A stretch of DNA of 27,738 nucleotides from Candidatus Rifleibacteriota bacterium (GTDB lineage Bacteria; UBP17; UBA6191; JACPRK01). The translations under genes and the position numbers were made by a program. Position 1 is the first letter of the stretch; every line of letters starts with the position of its first letter. Under the pieces are notes generated by a model. The model was not told the DNA's origin, made no database searches, and saw nothing but the letters and a program-made list of their open reading frames with translations. Positions 13,978 to 22,311 of this stretch are shown piece by piece. The stretch covers positions 1-27,738 of the forward strand of contig JACQZL010000412.1 of assembly GCA_016213865.1 (NCBI GenBank), read 5' to 3'.

Positions 13978-16347
13978 TCACCCCACGACGTGCGGGCGCC
14001 TGGCGGCGATGCCGATCTCCCGCAGAGCACACACGAGTATCTCCGAGAACCGTCGAATCGACCTCCAGCGCCTGCACCGATCGAAACGGATGGCCTTCTC
14101 GACCAGACCGCTCAAGACCCGGGGGATCCTTGGGTCGAGCTCTCCAGGCGGCCTGGGATGCGGGCCTTGGGGCAGGCGGTGCACGAGCAGTTCGTAGAAG
14201 ACCACGCCGAGCGAGTAGAGGTCGGCTCCGACATCGACGCGCTTGGCGTCCAGGACCGACTCCGGGGCCACATAGCCCGGGGTGCCCAGATATCTTCCCG
14301 TGGTCGTGATCCGGCGAACGTCGGGAGCGATGGCCAGGCCGAAGTCGGTCAGCCGGAGCTCTCCGGACTTCGTCATCAAGATATTCTCCGGCTTGATGTC
14401 CCGATGGAGCACGCCCTTCCCGTGGCAGTAGTCGAGGGCCTTGGCAACCTCCAGCACGATGAAGGATGCTTCCTCGACAGTCGGCAGGTAGTCCGGCGCT
14501 CTCTCTTTCTGCCACCTCCGCAGCGACGGACCATCAATGTACTCCATGACGATGAACAGACGCGAGGCGCAGCTCAGGAGCTCGATGACCTGGACGATGT
14601 TCGGGTGCGCCAGTCTCGTCAGGATGTGTCCTTCACGCCGAAAGCGCTCGATCGCTTTCTGGTTGAAGCTGAGCGCAGGAAGGAACTCCTTGATCGCGAC
14701 TCGATAACCATCCCGGAGGCGAACCGCTTCGTAGACGCGCCCCATGGCACCCTCGCCGATGCCTCGCAGCAACCGGTATCCTGGCAATGGAGGGAGCTCG
14801 CCAGGGTCCGGCCCGGCCTCTCCAACGACGGTCGAGTCGCCTGCTTCGGCCCGGGTCTTCCCGTAAGCCGAAGAGTGCAGACGAAAGCTGGTCCAGCACT
14901 GCCCGCACAGGGCCAGGGGTTCGCCGGCGGCCTCGTCCAGGTCGTATCGGGTTGCGCAGACCGGGCAAGCTTGCTGGGCCCCGCTGAAAAGCCGCTCGAC
15001 GGCGTCCCCACTGACCGACTCGGGCCAGTCGCCGCGCGCCAGGGCCTCCACGAAGGTCCACCCGTGGTCCCCCGAGGCGTGCTCTTCGAGCGAGACTGTG
15101 GTCGCGCCCAGACGGGAGCTTACGCCATCGAGGTCCATGCCAAGCTCGTCGCCGGGCCTGAGGGTCCCGGTGCAGGGCATGAGTGCCAGTAGGTGCCGCG
15201 CACGTCCCAAACGTCTCAGAGGCAGCACCCGGCCAGGCAGGGGTTCCGCAGCCCCCGGAGGGTGGAACCGGGCCGCGACCTGGCCCGATGCCCGATCGGC
15301 GCGAGACGCGGGACCGTTCCGAAGCTGTGCGAGGACTCGGACTCGGCCGAAATCCGGGATCTCCAGGATGGTCTCGGAGCATCCGCGAAGCCACGAATGA
15401 GCGTAGGCGGCGAGTCCGCCGAGCACGATCTGTCCAGGCGCTCTGGCGCGCGCTGTCAGCTCGGCCAGGAAGGCCCGGGCCTCAGGAATGGCAGACGGCC
15501 AACCCGGCTGTCCGTCAGCCGCGGCACCGTTCGCCGGCCGAGACCAGACCACGACAGAGGCGTTGTCGTTGGCCAGCACGGAGAGAAGGGACTGGGCGCA
15601 GTCGAGGGCTTCCAGGAGGTCCAGCCCCTTCCAGCAGGCCAGGAGTCCCCGGGAGTCCGCGGCCAACAGTCTTCCTGCAAAGGAACTGACGTGCCGACGG
15701 AGCCTCCAGTGCAATGCACGCAATGCGAGTTGCCCCTCGAGCTCGTCCTGGCCCCCGAGTGGCCTTGCCTCGACCGGACCGATTCCGAGCAGATGAAGCG
15801 CTCCAGGCACGAGCAACGGATTGGAGGAAGCACCCTCCAGAGCTGCAGCAGTTTCTTCCGAAACCGAAGAGCGCAGGCCGGCGGTCGCGGGGGAGACGCG
15901 GGAGGTTTCGGTGGCATCGTCCTGCGGAGACTCGACCCACGTCGTGCTGCCAAGGCTCACCAGACACCTGCCTGCCCGCAGCAGGTCTCCTTCTGCCAGG
16001 TGTCCGCTGGACACCCGCTGCTCGCCCACGAAGCAGCCGTTCTTGCTGCCCAGGTCGTGGAACTCGATCCTGTGAGCCCACGGGACGGGCACCAGCAGCA
16101 CGTGGGAGTCGGACACACAGTCGTCGGCCAGGCGGAGCCGGTTGTGGTTCCCGAATCCCGCTGTGATGGGAAGGCCACCGAGCTCGGAGCAAGTGGAGCC
16201 ACCGGGCCCGCGGGCCTGGAGCCAGAGGATGGGGGCCCTGCAGGGACCGGGTGCGATGAGATTGCACGCCGGGCAATTCAAGGAGGTGACGCTTACGCCT
16301 CTGTCGGGGCGTACCGCCTTGGCACAGTTGGGGCAACACAGGAGCAT
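13978..16347 (-). CDS. Zinc-ribbon / FHA / degenerate cyclase-like / Ser/Thr kinase protein
   Basis: This 789-residue cytoplasmic signalling protein has no membrane helix. In order: zinc ribbon (Cys5/8, Cys25/28); FHA domain at ~60-130, with S79-x-x-H82 and SKNG (101-104), which binds phospho-Thr; a region at ~180-345 that resembles a class III nucleotide cyclase without its metal-binding Asp residues (GRLLAADSRGLLACW, ARAPGQIVLGGLAAY); a second zinc ribbon (CPVC ... CGQC) near 470-500; and a C-terminal Hanks kinase at ~530-785 with GEGAMGRVYEA, VAIKEF, LHRDIKPEN, TDFGLA and GTPGYVAPE, all intact. Placing the kinase at the C-terminus after the sensors is less common than the reverse. The start ATG 16347 has only a weak ribosome site. 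The cyclase-like call is by pattern and uncertain; the FHA and kinase calls are firm. Confidence 0.9.
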   Translation of the reverse strand: MLLCCPNCAKAVRPDRGVSVTSLNCPACNLIAPGPCRAPILWLQARGPGGSTCSELGGLPITAGFGNHNRLRLADDCVSDSHVLLVPVPWAHRIEFHDLGSKNGCFVGEQRVSSGHLAEGDLLRAGRCLVSLGSTTWVESPQDDATETSRVSPATAGLRSSVSEETAAALEGASSNPLLVPGALHLLGIGPVEARPLGGQDELEGQLALRALHWRLRRHVSSFAGRLLAADSRGLLACWKGLDLLEALDCAQSLLSVLANDNASVVVWSRPANGAAADGQPGWPSAIPEARAFLAELTARARAPGQIVLGGLAAYAHSWLRGCSETILEIPDFGRVRVLAQLRNGPASRADRASGQVAARFHPPGAAEPLPGRVLPLRRLGRARHLLALMPCTGTLRPGDELGMDLDGVSSRLGATTVSLEEHASGDHGWTFVEALARGDWPESVSGDAVERLFSGAQQACPVCATRYDLDEAAGEPLALCGQCWTSFRLHSSAYGKTRAEAGDSTVVGEAGPDPGELPPLPGYRLLRGIGEGAMGRVYEAVRLRDGYRVAIKEFLPALSFNQKAIERFRREGHILTRLAHPNIVQVIELLSCASRLFIVMEYIDGPSLRRWQKERAPDYLPTVEEASFIVLEVAKALDYCHGKGVLHRDIKPENILMTKSGELRLTDFGLAIAPDVRRITTTGRYLGTPGYVAPESVLDAKRVDVGADLYSLGVVFYELLVHRLPQGPHPRPPGELDPRIPRVLSGLVEKAIRFDRCRRWRSIRRFSEILVCALREIGIAARRPHVVG

Positions 16348-16390
16348 GGGGACAATCCTATCATCGCAGCCTTCCGCTGGAATCGGCGCC

Positions 16391-16504
16391 GTAAGCGTTC
16401 AATCGCGGTAGGGGCGGCCCGCAAGGGCCGTCCCTACCGCGATTGAAAAGGCCTCCAAACCTGTCGTTTCGCCCGCTCCTCGCGACACTGCCGTGGACGG
16501 TTAC
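16391..16504. repeat. MITE-like element, copy 2, with nested GGTAGGG palindrome
   Basis: The terminal inverted repeats GTAAGCGTTCA (16391-16401) and TGGACGGTTAC (16494-16504) match those of copy 1 at 6178-6309. The body from 16444 on matches copy 1 from 6249 on without gaps (about 59 of 71 positions, running to the stop codon of the next gene). The nested palindrome at 16398-16447 is different: TTCAATCGCGGTAGGG ... CCCTACCGCGATTGAA, nearly perfect, around a GCAA loop. Confidence 0.78.
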
Positions 16505-16511
16505 TCGGCTC

Positions 16512-19130
16512 CTACCTGGGCGGGGCCACGCCGGCACCGAGCACCTGCACGCTGCCCGACAGGAACACCACCCCGCGTTCCTTGCGGTCGACGATGACCC
16601 CGTCAGCCTGAATTGCCGACCCAACGCCCAGGGGCTCCGAGAACGGGACCTCTGACTTCACGACGAAGAAGTGACCGCCACTTTCGGCCAGCAGGCGATT
16701 TCGAGAGGGGTTGATTTCGCGTACGGTACCGTTCCACGCGACCTGCTTTCCGCGGTAGCGCCCAGCATCGGGGGCGATGGCCACGGTTGCGAGCGTGAGC
16801 TTCGACGTCTCCGCCGGCCCGGGGCCCATCGCCCCGCGCGCCAGGATGATGACCGTAACCAGTGCCAGCGCGGCGGAGGCAATGAGCCAGACGTAGGCCT
16901 TCGCGTTCTCGATCGCCCTCGAGTAGAGCGGTGGCGGCGCCGGCGGCAGGGCGGTCGCCTTCGAGGATCGGCTCGCATGCGGTGCGGCTGGCCGCGGCCT
17001 CGCCGCCGGCATGAGGGCCCCGCCGGACAAGTCCGCGCCAGGGGTGGTCGGGCCGCCGGCGACGGCACCCGCGGGCGGGGCCTCACCGCGGGTGCGGAGC
17101 TCCTCGAGCGCCTTGCGGGTGCGTCCGCAGAGCTGCGCGAGGAAGCCGCTGGGCACCTGGCCAGAGTGGAACAGGCCCATGACCTTCTTGCCAAGAGCAG
17201 TGAGAGTCTGGTTGCGCAACGCCAGCGTTTGCTTGGGATCGGCACCGTGGTCCAGCATGGTCCCCAGACCCCGCAACTCCTCGATTTCGGCGGCCAGGCC
17301 GAGGTCTGGCAGTCCCCCCGATTGGGCCAGCTTGAAAACCGACATCCCCAGGCGCTCGTGGATCCGACGCTCTTCGTCCGCGGCGTTGGCGGCCTGCAAG
17401 AGGACCGCGGCGCGCTGGCGCACCGGCTCGGCGGTGTCATTCATCGCCAGCTCGATCCTGAGCCGCGCATGTTCGTCGTCGAGCTTCGCCAGCAACTCGA
17501 GTGCCTCGAGCCGGACCTGCGCATCGCGCTGGTTCATCTTGGCGAAGAGCCCGGCCAGTTGATCTTCCAGATAGGCCGCGGCCAGCTCTCCCTGCCGGTA
17601 TCGCTCGAAGAGCTCTTTGGCCGCCGGGTTGGAGGCACCCAGCGCATCCAGGACCCCGAGTGCCTTCAACTGGATCGAAGGCTCGTCCCGCTTCAGCGCC
17701 AGCTCCAAGATCCCCAGGCAGTCGTGGGTCCCCACGTTCTTCAGACCATACAGGGCGCTCTCGGCGACCTTGACGTCGGGCGAGGCGATCATGGCCTCGA
17801 GGGCCGCGAGGGCCCTACGAGTATCCCGTTTGGCAAACGCAATGGCGAGGTTGGCCTGGACCCGGGGGCTCGCGTCATCCTTGACGGCATCCACCAAGGC
17901 CAGGGCCTCGTCACTTCCAAAGGCACAGAGACCCTCGACGGCGTTGGCTCGAACCCGCGCATCCGCGGACTTGAGGTACTCGCCCAGCGCCGGGAGATCC
18001 TCGGGTGTCCCCAGCCGGCCCAGGGCTTTGGCGAGGGTCGCCTGCACGAAGAGATTGCTCTCGGTCTGGCTCAGGGCCCTGAGTCGGGACAGCACGATCT
18101 CCCGGGGGAAAGCGTCGGCGTTCTGAAGAGCGTGGATGCGACGCTCGGGCTCCAGGGCCGAGAGGTGGTCGTCGAAGTCGGCCACGGTCTCCAGTTCGGG
18201 GAAGTCCTTGGTGAGGGGAGTTCGCTGGGTGGCCAGGAGTGCCCGGACGTTTCGCAGGTCGTCCGGGGCAGCGTCCGCCGGCCCGGTCAGGGAAGGCGTG
18301 GACGGTGCTTCGAGCCCGTGGTTCGGTGCGAGGGTCAGCCTTTCCTGGACGTGCCTGCAAGCCTCCTTTAGCTTCCGACTCAGGGGTGAGCCTTCACCTT
18401 CCGCCAGCGCGAGTTCTTCGAGGTCGGCGAGGCACCACGGAGCCGCAATCGTGCGCATGACATAGACGGCGCTGTCCTTCATCCACAAGAGACCTGTGGC
18501 GATCATCCCATGCAGCATGAGCTGCACCTTGTCCGGCGATCGCTTCGAGAAGAAAATGGCCACATTGCTGCGCACCCGGTTGTCCCGATCCATGGCCAAC
18601 AAGCCGACAGCCTCGAAGATGGAAGCGTCCTCGAAAGGGGTCAGGGCCTCGACAGCGTTGGCCCTCACCCGGGCATCCGGATGGTGCAGCATCGAGAGCA
18701 TCCGTGGGATCGCCGCAGGCTTTCCCTGAGAGCCGACGGCCTTCACCAACGTGGCGATGACCCGGACATCGGTCTCGGCGTCCAGGCAGTGGACCAGCGA
18801 GCCCAACAGCTCCGGGTCGTTTCGGTCGTAGCAGGCCAGCGCTCCTCGCAGGCGCACCCGGGCATCCGGGCTCGTCAGCATCGCCAACACCTGCTGGACA
18901 CCCTCGGAAGAGGGCGCTGACTGCCGTTGCTGCACCGAAGCTCTCTGCAACTGCGTGATCGCTCGGCGGGCGAAGTACCTGACGGACACCTCCGGGTCCT
19001 TGACCATCTTCTCGAGATGGGGGAGCACCGACGGATCCTCGAGTTGCGCCAGCCACATGACGGCACACTTCCGGACGTCCTCGAGCTCGCTCGAGAGGTC
19101 CAAGACGAGCTCCTGAATTCTACGGTCCAT
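16512..19130 (-). CDS. HEAT-repeat protein with membrane helix and C-terminal OB-like domain
   Basis: The protein has 872 residues from ATG 19130, which lies inside the end of the kinase/FGE gene (11-nt overlap). The N-terminal ~600 residues are PBS-lyase-type HEAT repeats in two blocks, e.g. DARVRANAVEALTPFED and DARVRANAVEGLCAFGS, with SVRYFARRAITQLQ and RVQANLAIAFAKRD helices. Then come a coiled or helical stretch, an Ala/Pro linker, one membrane helix (VWLIASAALALVTVIILA, ~747-769) and ~100 outer residues resembling an OB fold (GKQVAWNGTVREINPSRN, GSAIQADGVIVDR, VVFLSGSVQVLG). HEAT arrays bind proteins, so it may connect the kinase of the same operon to an envelope assembly. A longer open frame to 19589 overlaps the upstream gene and is rejected. 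The operon link is seen; the role is inferred. Confidence 0.88.
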   Translation of the reverse strand: MDRRIQELVLDLSSELEDVRKCAVMWLAQLEDPSVLPHLEKMVKDPEVSVRYFARRAITQLQRASVQQRQSAPSSEGVQQVLAMLTSPDARVRLRGALACYDRNDPELLGSLVHCLDAETDVRVIATLVKAVGSQGKPAAIPRMLSMLHHPDARVRANAVEALTPFEDASIFEAVGLLAMDRDNRVRSNVAIFFSKRSPDKVQLMLHGMIATGLLWMKDSAVYVMRTIAAPWCLADLEELALAEGEGSPLSRKLKEACRHVQERLTLAPNHGLEAPSTPSLTGPADAAPDDLRNVRALLATQRTPLTKDFPELETVADFDDHLSALEPERRIHALQNADAFPREIVLSRLRALSQTESNLFVQATLAKALGRLGTPEDLPALGEYLKSADARVRANAVEGLCAFGSDEALALVDAVKDDASPRVQANLAIAFAKRDTRRALAALEAMIASPDVKVAESALYGLKNVGTHDCLGILELALKRDEPSIQLKALGVLDALGASNPAAKELFERYRQGELAAAYLEDQLAGLFAKMNQRDAQVRLEALELLAKLDDEHARLRIELAMNDTAEPVRQRAAVLLQAANAADEERRIHERLGMSVFKLAQSGGLPDLGLAAEIEELRGLGTMLDHGADPKQTLALRNQTLTALGKKVMGLFHSGQVPSGFLAQLCGRTRKALEELRTRGEAPPAGAVAGGPTTPGADLSGGALMPAARPRPAAPHASRSSKATALPPAPPPLYSRAIENAKAYVWLIASAALALVTVIILARGAMGPGPAETSKLTLATVAIAPDAGRYRGKQVAWNGTVREINPSRNRLLAESGGHFFVVKSEVPFSEPLGVGSAIQADGVIVDRKERGVVFLSGSVQVLGAGVAPPR

Positions 19131-21039
19131 GGGGACCCCCTGCAGCCAAGGTCGAGTCCATGACAGTTCGAAACCCGACATCATCCGCCGAGAAAGACGG
19201 AGGGTGGCCCAGCCGTCGGGTGCCCGAGAGCGTCGCTCCCTGGCTGCGGAAACTGCCTCCGCGCACGACGCGCTTGGTGCCACCGGCGGGTCCCGGGGGG
19301 GAGACGGGCGGCGCTTCTCGATAATAGTCGCTCTGATACCAGTCGGCGCACCACTCCCACACGTTGCCTGCCAGATCGAGGCACCCTGCGGCCGAGGCTC
19401 CGGCAAGCCTCGAGCCCACACGCTCGGGGGCCCGGGCCAGGTGCGGCCCCGAGCCAAACACGGCCAGCTCGGGCGACGGCTTCGCGTGGCCCCAGGGATA
19501 CTGCCGGCCGTCGCTGCCTCTGGCTGCCTTCTCCCATTCGGCTTCGGTCGGCAGGCGCCGGCCGACCCACGTGGCGTAGGCGACTGCATCCGACCACGAG
19601 ACTCCCGTGGCGGGCAGGGTGGCCATGACGCTGTCTGCCACGGAATCAGCGAGCGCGTACTGCCCCGACGGCACGTAGGATGCGGCTGTCAGAAAGACCT
19701 GGAAGCGGGCCCGGGTGACCTCTGTCTCTTCGATGTAGTAATCGGGCAGGCAGACCTCGTGAGGCGGGCCCTCATCGGGCTCGAGGTCGGAGCCCATCAG
19801 GAACTCTCCCGCCGGAACCAGCACCAGCACGGCCCCATCCTTCTCGTGACGGAACCGTTTGGCCCCCTTCGCGTGGTCACCCAGCAGGTGCAACGACGCG
19901 GGCACGGGAGGGTGAGAGAGGTCGCAGACGGCGCCAGGGCCCCGCACGGCCCAAGCGCCACCGAGCAGCAGGACAGCCAGCGTGCCGCCGGCCAGGACCT
20001 TGCGGTGGCCGGGCCTCGACGGGCCGCCGGCGGGTGGCAGTGCCGGCACTCTCCCCGTTTCGAGCGGCGCAGCGAGGAAGGCGACTGGTGGAGCGGCATC
20101 GGCAGGTTGAGGGGGGGGCGTGTAGCTCGGGCCGGAGCCGAAGCACTCCATCAACTCCCGGCGAAAGTCGGCGGCGTCCGTAAAGCGCTGGTCGCGCGCC
20201 TTTCGAAGCGACTTCAGCACGGCGTCCTCGAGCCGCACGGGTATCTCGGGCCGATGAGTGCGCAAGGGCACCGGCGCCGAGTGGACGTGGTGGTACAGGA
20301 TGCCCGCGACCGTGTCGGCCTGGAATGGGAGTTGACCGGCGAGCATCTCGTAGAGCAGGACGCCAACGGAGTAGACGTCGGTGCGACCGTCGACTTTCTC
20401 GCCCTGGACTTGCTCGGGGCTCATGTACGTTGGCGTTCCCACGATGATCCCGGTGCGCGTCAATGCTGGACCCGGGGCCGCCTGCACCCCGGCCAGCCCG
20501 AAGTCGCCGAGCTTGATCGCCCCGTCCGGCGTGACGAAGATGTTCTCGGGCTTGACGTCACGGTGGTGAATCCCCTGGGCGTGGGCGGCCGACAATCCCT
20601 CGAGGACGGCGCAGGCAATCTGGACAGCCCGCTGCACCGACGGCTGCTGGCAGCTCAGATGCTCTCGCAGCGTGGCTCCCTCGACATATTCGCAGACGAG
20701 GTACGGCAGGCCGTTGTCCTCGCCCGCATCATGGACGGCCACGACGCCCGGGTGGTTCAACTTCGAGAGCAGTTTTCCCTCGACGCGGAACCGCGCGGTG
20801 TCCGACGGGTCGAGGGCCCGCAGCGTCTTGATGGCAACCTGCCGCTCGAGTGCCACTTGGATCCCGAGAAACACCTGTCCCATCCCGCCCTCGCCCAGCT
20901 TGCGCAGGATCCGGTAACGCGTCAAGAAGGCTTCCGAGAAAGGCGAATCGACAGGCGGCTCCGGGGCTTTGCCGCCGGGCGCGGGAGACCCGCGTGGCAT
21001 TGACACGGTCTGGCGCGGTTTCAGCTCCTCGAATCCCAC
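19120..21039 (-). CDS. Transmembrane Ser/Thr kinase with extracytoplasmic FGE-sulfatase (SUMF1) domain, Pkn1-like
   Basis: The protein has 639 residues. The kinase spans ~43-310 with GEGGMGQVF, AIK (Lys71), HHRDVKPEN (159-167), GDFGLA (DFG 179-181) and GTPTYMSPE (201-209), all intact. A Pro/Ala linker and one membrane helix (AGGTLAVLLLGGAWAV, ~350) precede an outer FGE/SUMF1-fold domain: AGEFLMGSD, TEVTRARFQVFL, GVSWSDAVAYATWVGRRLPT, EAEWEKAARG, YPWG, DLAGNVWEW, VVRGGSF and GFRTV. The Cys pair used by true formylglycine-generating enzymes after RGGS is absent (RSQGATLSGTRR), so sensing or sugar/protein binding is likelier than catalysis. GTG 21039 follows GGGAGG with 8-nt spacing, 16 nt after the GspJ-like gene. 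It overlaps the HEAT gene by 11 nt, so both are co-made. Confidence 0.93.
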   Translation of the reverse strand: MGFEELKPRQTVSMPRGSPAPGGKAPEPPVDSPFSEAFLTRYRILRKLGEGGMGQVFLGIQVALERQVAIKTLRALDPSDTARFRVEGKLLSKLNHPGVVAVHDAGEDNGLPYLVCEYVEGATLREHLSCQQPSVQRAVQIACAVLEGLSAAHAQGIHHRDVKPENIFVTPDGAIKLGDFGLAGVQAAPGPALTRTGIIVGTPTYMSPEQVQGEKVDGRTDVYSVGVLLYEMLAGQLPFQADTVAGILYHHVHSAPVPLRTHRPEIPVRLEDAVLKSLRKARDQRFTDAADFRRELMECFGSGPSYTPPPQPADAAPPVAFLAAPLETGRVPALPPAGGPSRPGHRKVLAGGTLAVLLLGGAWAVRGPGAVCDLSHPPVPASLHLLGDHAKGAKRFRHEKDGAVLVLVPAGEFLMGSDLEPDEGPPHEVCLPDYYIEETEVTRARFQVFLTAASYVPSGQYALADSVADSVMATLPATGVSWSDAVAYATWVGRRLPTEAEWEKAARGSDGRQYPWGHAKPSPELAVFGSGPHLARAPERVGSRLAGASAAGCLDLAGNVWEWCADWYQSDYYREAPPVSPPGPAGGTKRVVRGGSFRSQGATLSGTRRLGHPPSFSADDVGFRTVMDSTLAAGGPHGP

Positions 21040-21055
21040 GGATTGCGCCTCCCGG

Positions 21056-21655
21056 TCAATGCCACGGGATGTTCGTCGGATCGTCGGGGCCGTTCTTTTC
21101 GAGGCTGCGCAGGAAGACCGACGTGACCATGTTGGCCGTGGCAGTCGTCGCCTCGGTGCTGCTCGCGGCCAGGTCCAGATTGACGCGACTGGGCGCGCGA
21201 CCCGGGCCGGCCGCGGCTGTCGTGACCCGAAACCAGTGGACGTGCTCGATGAGGGCTTCCTCTTCTTCGCAGTCGCTCGGGTTCACGTTGGACCGCCACA
21301 GGGTCCGGGTGCCGGAGACAGTGCCGTCGTCGCGAGTGTAGTAGAACACCAACTGTCCCCTGGCATTGACGAAGCCGACGCCGCAGGACGATTCCTGCCC
21401 AGGCTCGGGGTAGATGAGACGGGTCCCCTCCTGCAGTTCGTAGGTCAGTCGCTTGAGCTTGAGGCGCAGCTCACGAACGGACGCGGACTCCTTTGCCACG
21501 CGGTCGGCGGGCCGCGGCTGCCCCAGCATCAGGTAGACGGCCGTGGCCAGAACGAACGAGATCGCCAGCGACAGCATCAACTCCACGAGCGTGAAGCCCG
21601 AATCCGGCGGGGTGCGTTTCCGAGAGCACCAAGCGCGTCTGAGTGCAGCCGTCAT
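21056..21655 (-). CDS. GspJ/PilW-like minor pseudopilin
   Basis: The product has 199 residues. A basic leader ends in DSG, then the prepilin N-terminus FTLVELMLSLAISFVLATAV with Glu at +5. A prepilin peptidase would cut G|F and the helix would insert in the inner membrane. The globular part contains a long helix (RELRLKLKRLTYELQEGTRL) and beta strands (GVGFVNARGQLVFYYT, LIEHVHWFRVTT, SVFLRSL), the pattern of the J-type pseudopilin that joins the tip complex in type II secretion. ATG 21655 overlaps the stop of the GspI-like gene (ATGA), the coupling usual for tip pilins; a longer frame to 21742 is not needed. Assignment to J rather than PilW rests on its position after an I-type gene. Confidence 0.82.
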   Translation of the reverse strand: MTAALRRAWCSRKRTPPDSGFTLVELMLSLAISFVLATAVYLMLGQPRPADRVAKESASVRELRLKLKRLTYELQEGTRLIYPEPGQESSCGVGFVNARGQLVFYYTRDDGTVSGTRTLWRSNVNPSDCEEEEALIEHVHWFRVTTAAAGPGRAPSRVNLDLAASSTEATTATANMVTSVFLRSLEKNGPDDPTNIPWH

Positions 21656-22311
21656 GGGAGGTTCTCCGGCGGCAGGTACTGATGGTGCGTGAGCATGGTG
21701 AAGAACCGTTCCTGGCGCTCTTCCTGGGTGCGGTCCTGCCACGAGACAGTGACCAGGACTTCCGCCATGTCGAGCTCATCGCGCCCGTCTTCGTCCGAAT
21801 CGATGAGGTTCTCGGGAACACTCCACGAGACCTCGAGCGTGACGCGGTAGCTGGCCAGGTCCTGGAACAGGCCAGGGTTGGAGCTGGCCGTGAGCCCGTG
21901 AAGGGGAGTCCCCCGCAAGTTCGCGAAGTCGACGAAGTACTGCGAGCAGTCACCCGAGGTAACCTCGGTGACTTTCTGGCCTTCCTCGCGCAGCTTCGTG
22001 AAGAAGTCGCGGAAGCGGTTTCGGGGGTTGCGGAGCTTGCGGCGCCGTTCCTCGGGGCTGTCGTTGAGCGTGAAGAAACGAGTATCGCCGTCATACAGGC
22101 GATAGCGGACGTTCTCCAGGATGGCCTGGCCAATCATCGTTGCGTGGGTTGCTTCGCGGGTCTTGCCGAAGCCGTGGAAGACGGAGCTGAAGTTGGCGAC
22201 GATGGGCACGAGCGCGGCCGTGAGGACGAGGCTGGCGATGAGGACTTCCAGGAGCGTGAACCCGCACCTTGCCGCGATGGGTCCGAAAGCCGAAGGCGTC
22301 CTGGTTCTCAT
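21652..22311 (-). CDS. GspI/PilV-like minor pseudopilin
   Basis: The product has 219 residues. The leader ends in CG and the prepilin motif is FTLLEVLIASLVLTAALVPI, with Glu at +5 after cleavage. The segment after the helix (GKTREATHATMIGQAILENV) is typical of the I/V class, where a conserved polar helix follows the transmembrane part. The rest has beta strands (RVTLEVSWSV, MAEVLVTVSWQDRT) and an acidic loop (DSDEDGRDELD) that could bind calcium, as major and minor pseudopilins often do. It overlaps the OB-like gene upstream and the GspJ-like gene downstream, both by ATGA. The fold class is clear; I versus V is decided by gene order. Confidence 0.82.
   Translation of the reverse strand: MRTRTPSAFGPIAARCGFTLLEVLIASLVLTAALVPIVANFSSVFHGFGKTREATHATMIGQAILENVRYRLYDGDTRFFTLNDSPEERRRKLRNPRNRFRDFFTKLREEGQKVTEVTSGDCSQYFVDFANLRGTPLHGLTASSNPGLFQDLASYRVTLEVSWSVPENLIDSDEDGRDELDMAEVLVTVSWQDRTQEERQERFFTMLTHHQYLPPENLP

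Noticed and set aside
13828..16446. Long open frames on the plus strand across the FHA-kinase gene
   Set aside because: They are antisense shadows created by high GC; they lack any domain pattern, while the minus strand has full FHA and kinase motifs.
16671..18371. A 566-codon open frame antisense to the HEAT gene
   Set aside because: Composition is Arg/Gly/Gln-rich without motifs, and the opposite strand has clear HEAT repeats.
19131..19589. N-terminal extension of the HEAT protein to 19589
   Set aside because: It overlaps the FGE domain of the upstream gene out of frame and has no HEAT pattern; ATG 19130 starts right at the first repeat.
19120..20000. Sulfatase-maturing formylglycine-generating enzyme
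   Set aside because: The cysteines needed for catalysis are missing, and no sulfatase gene is present.
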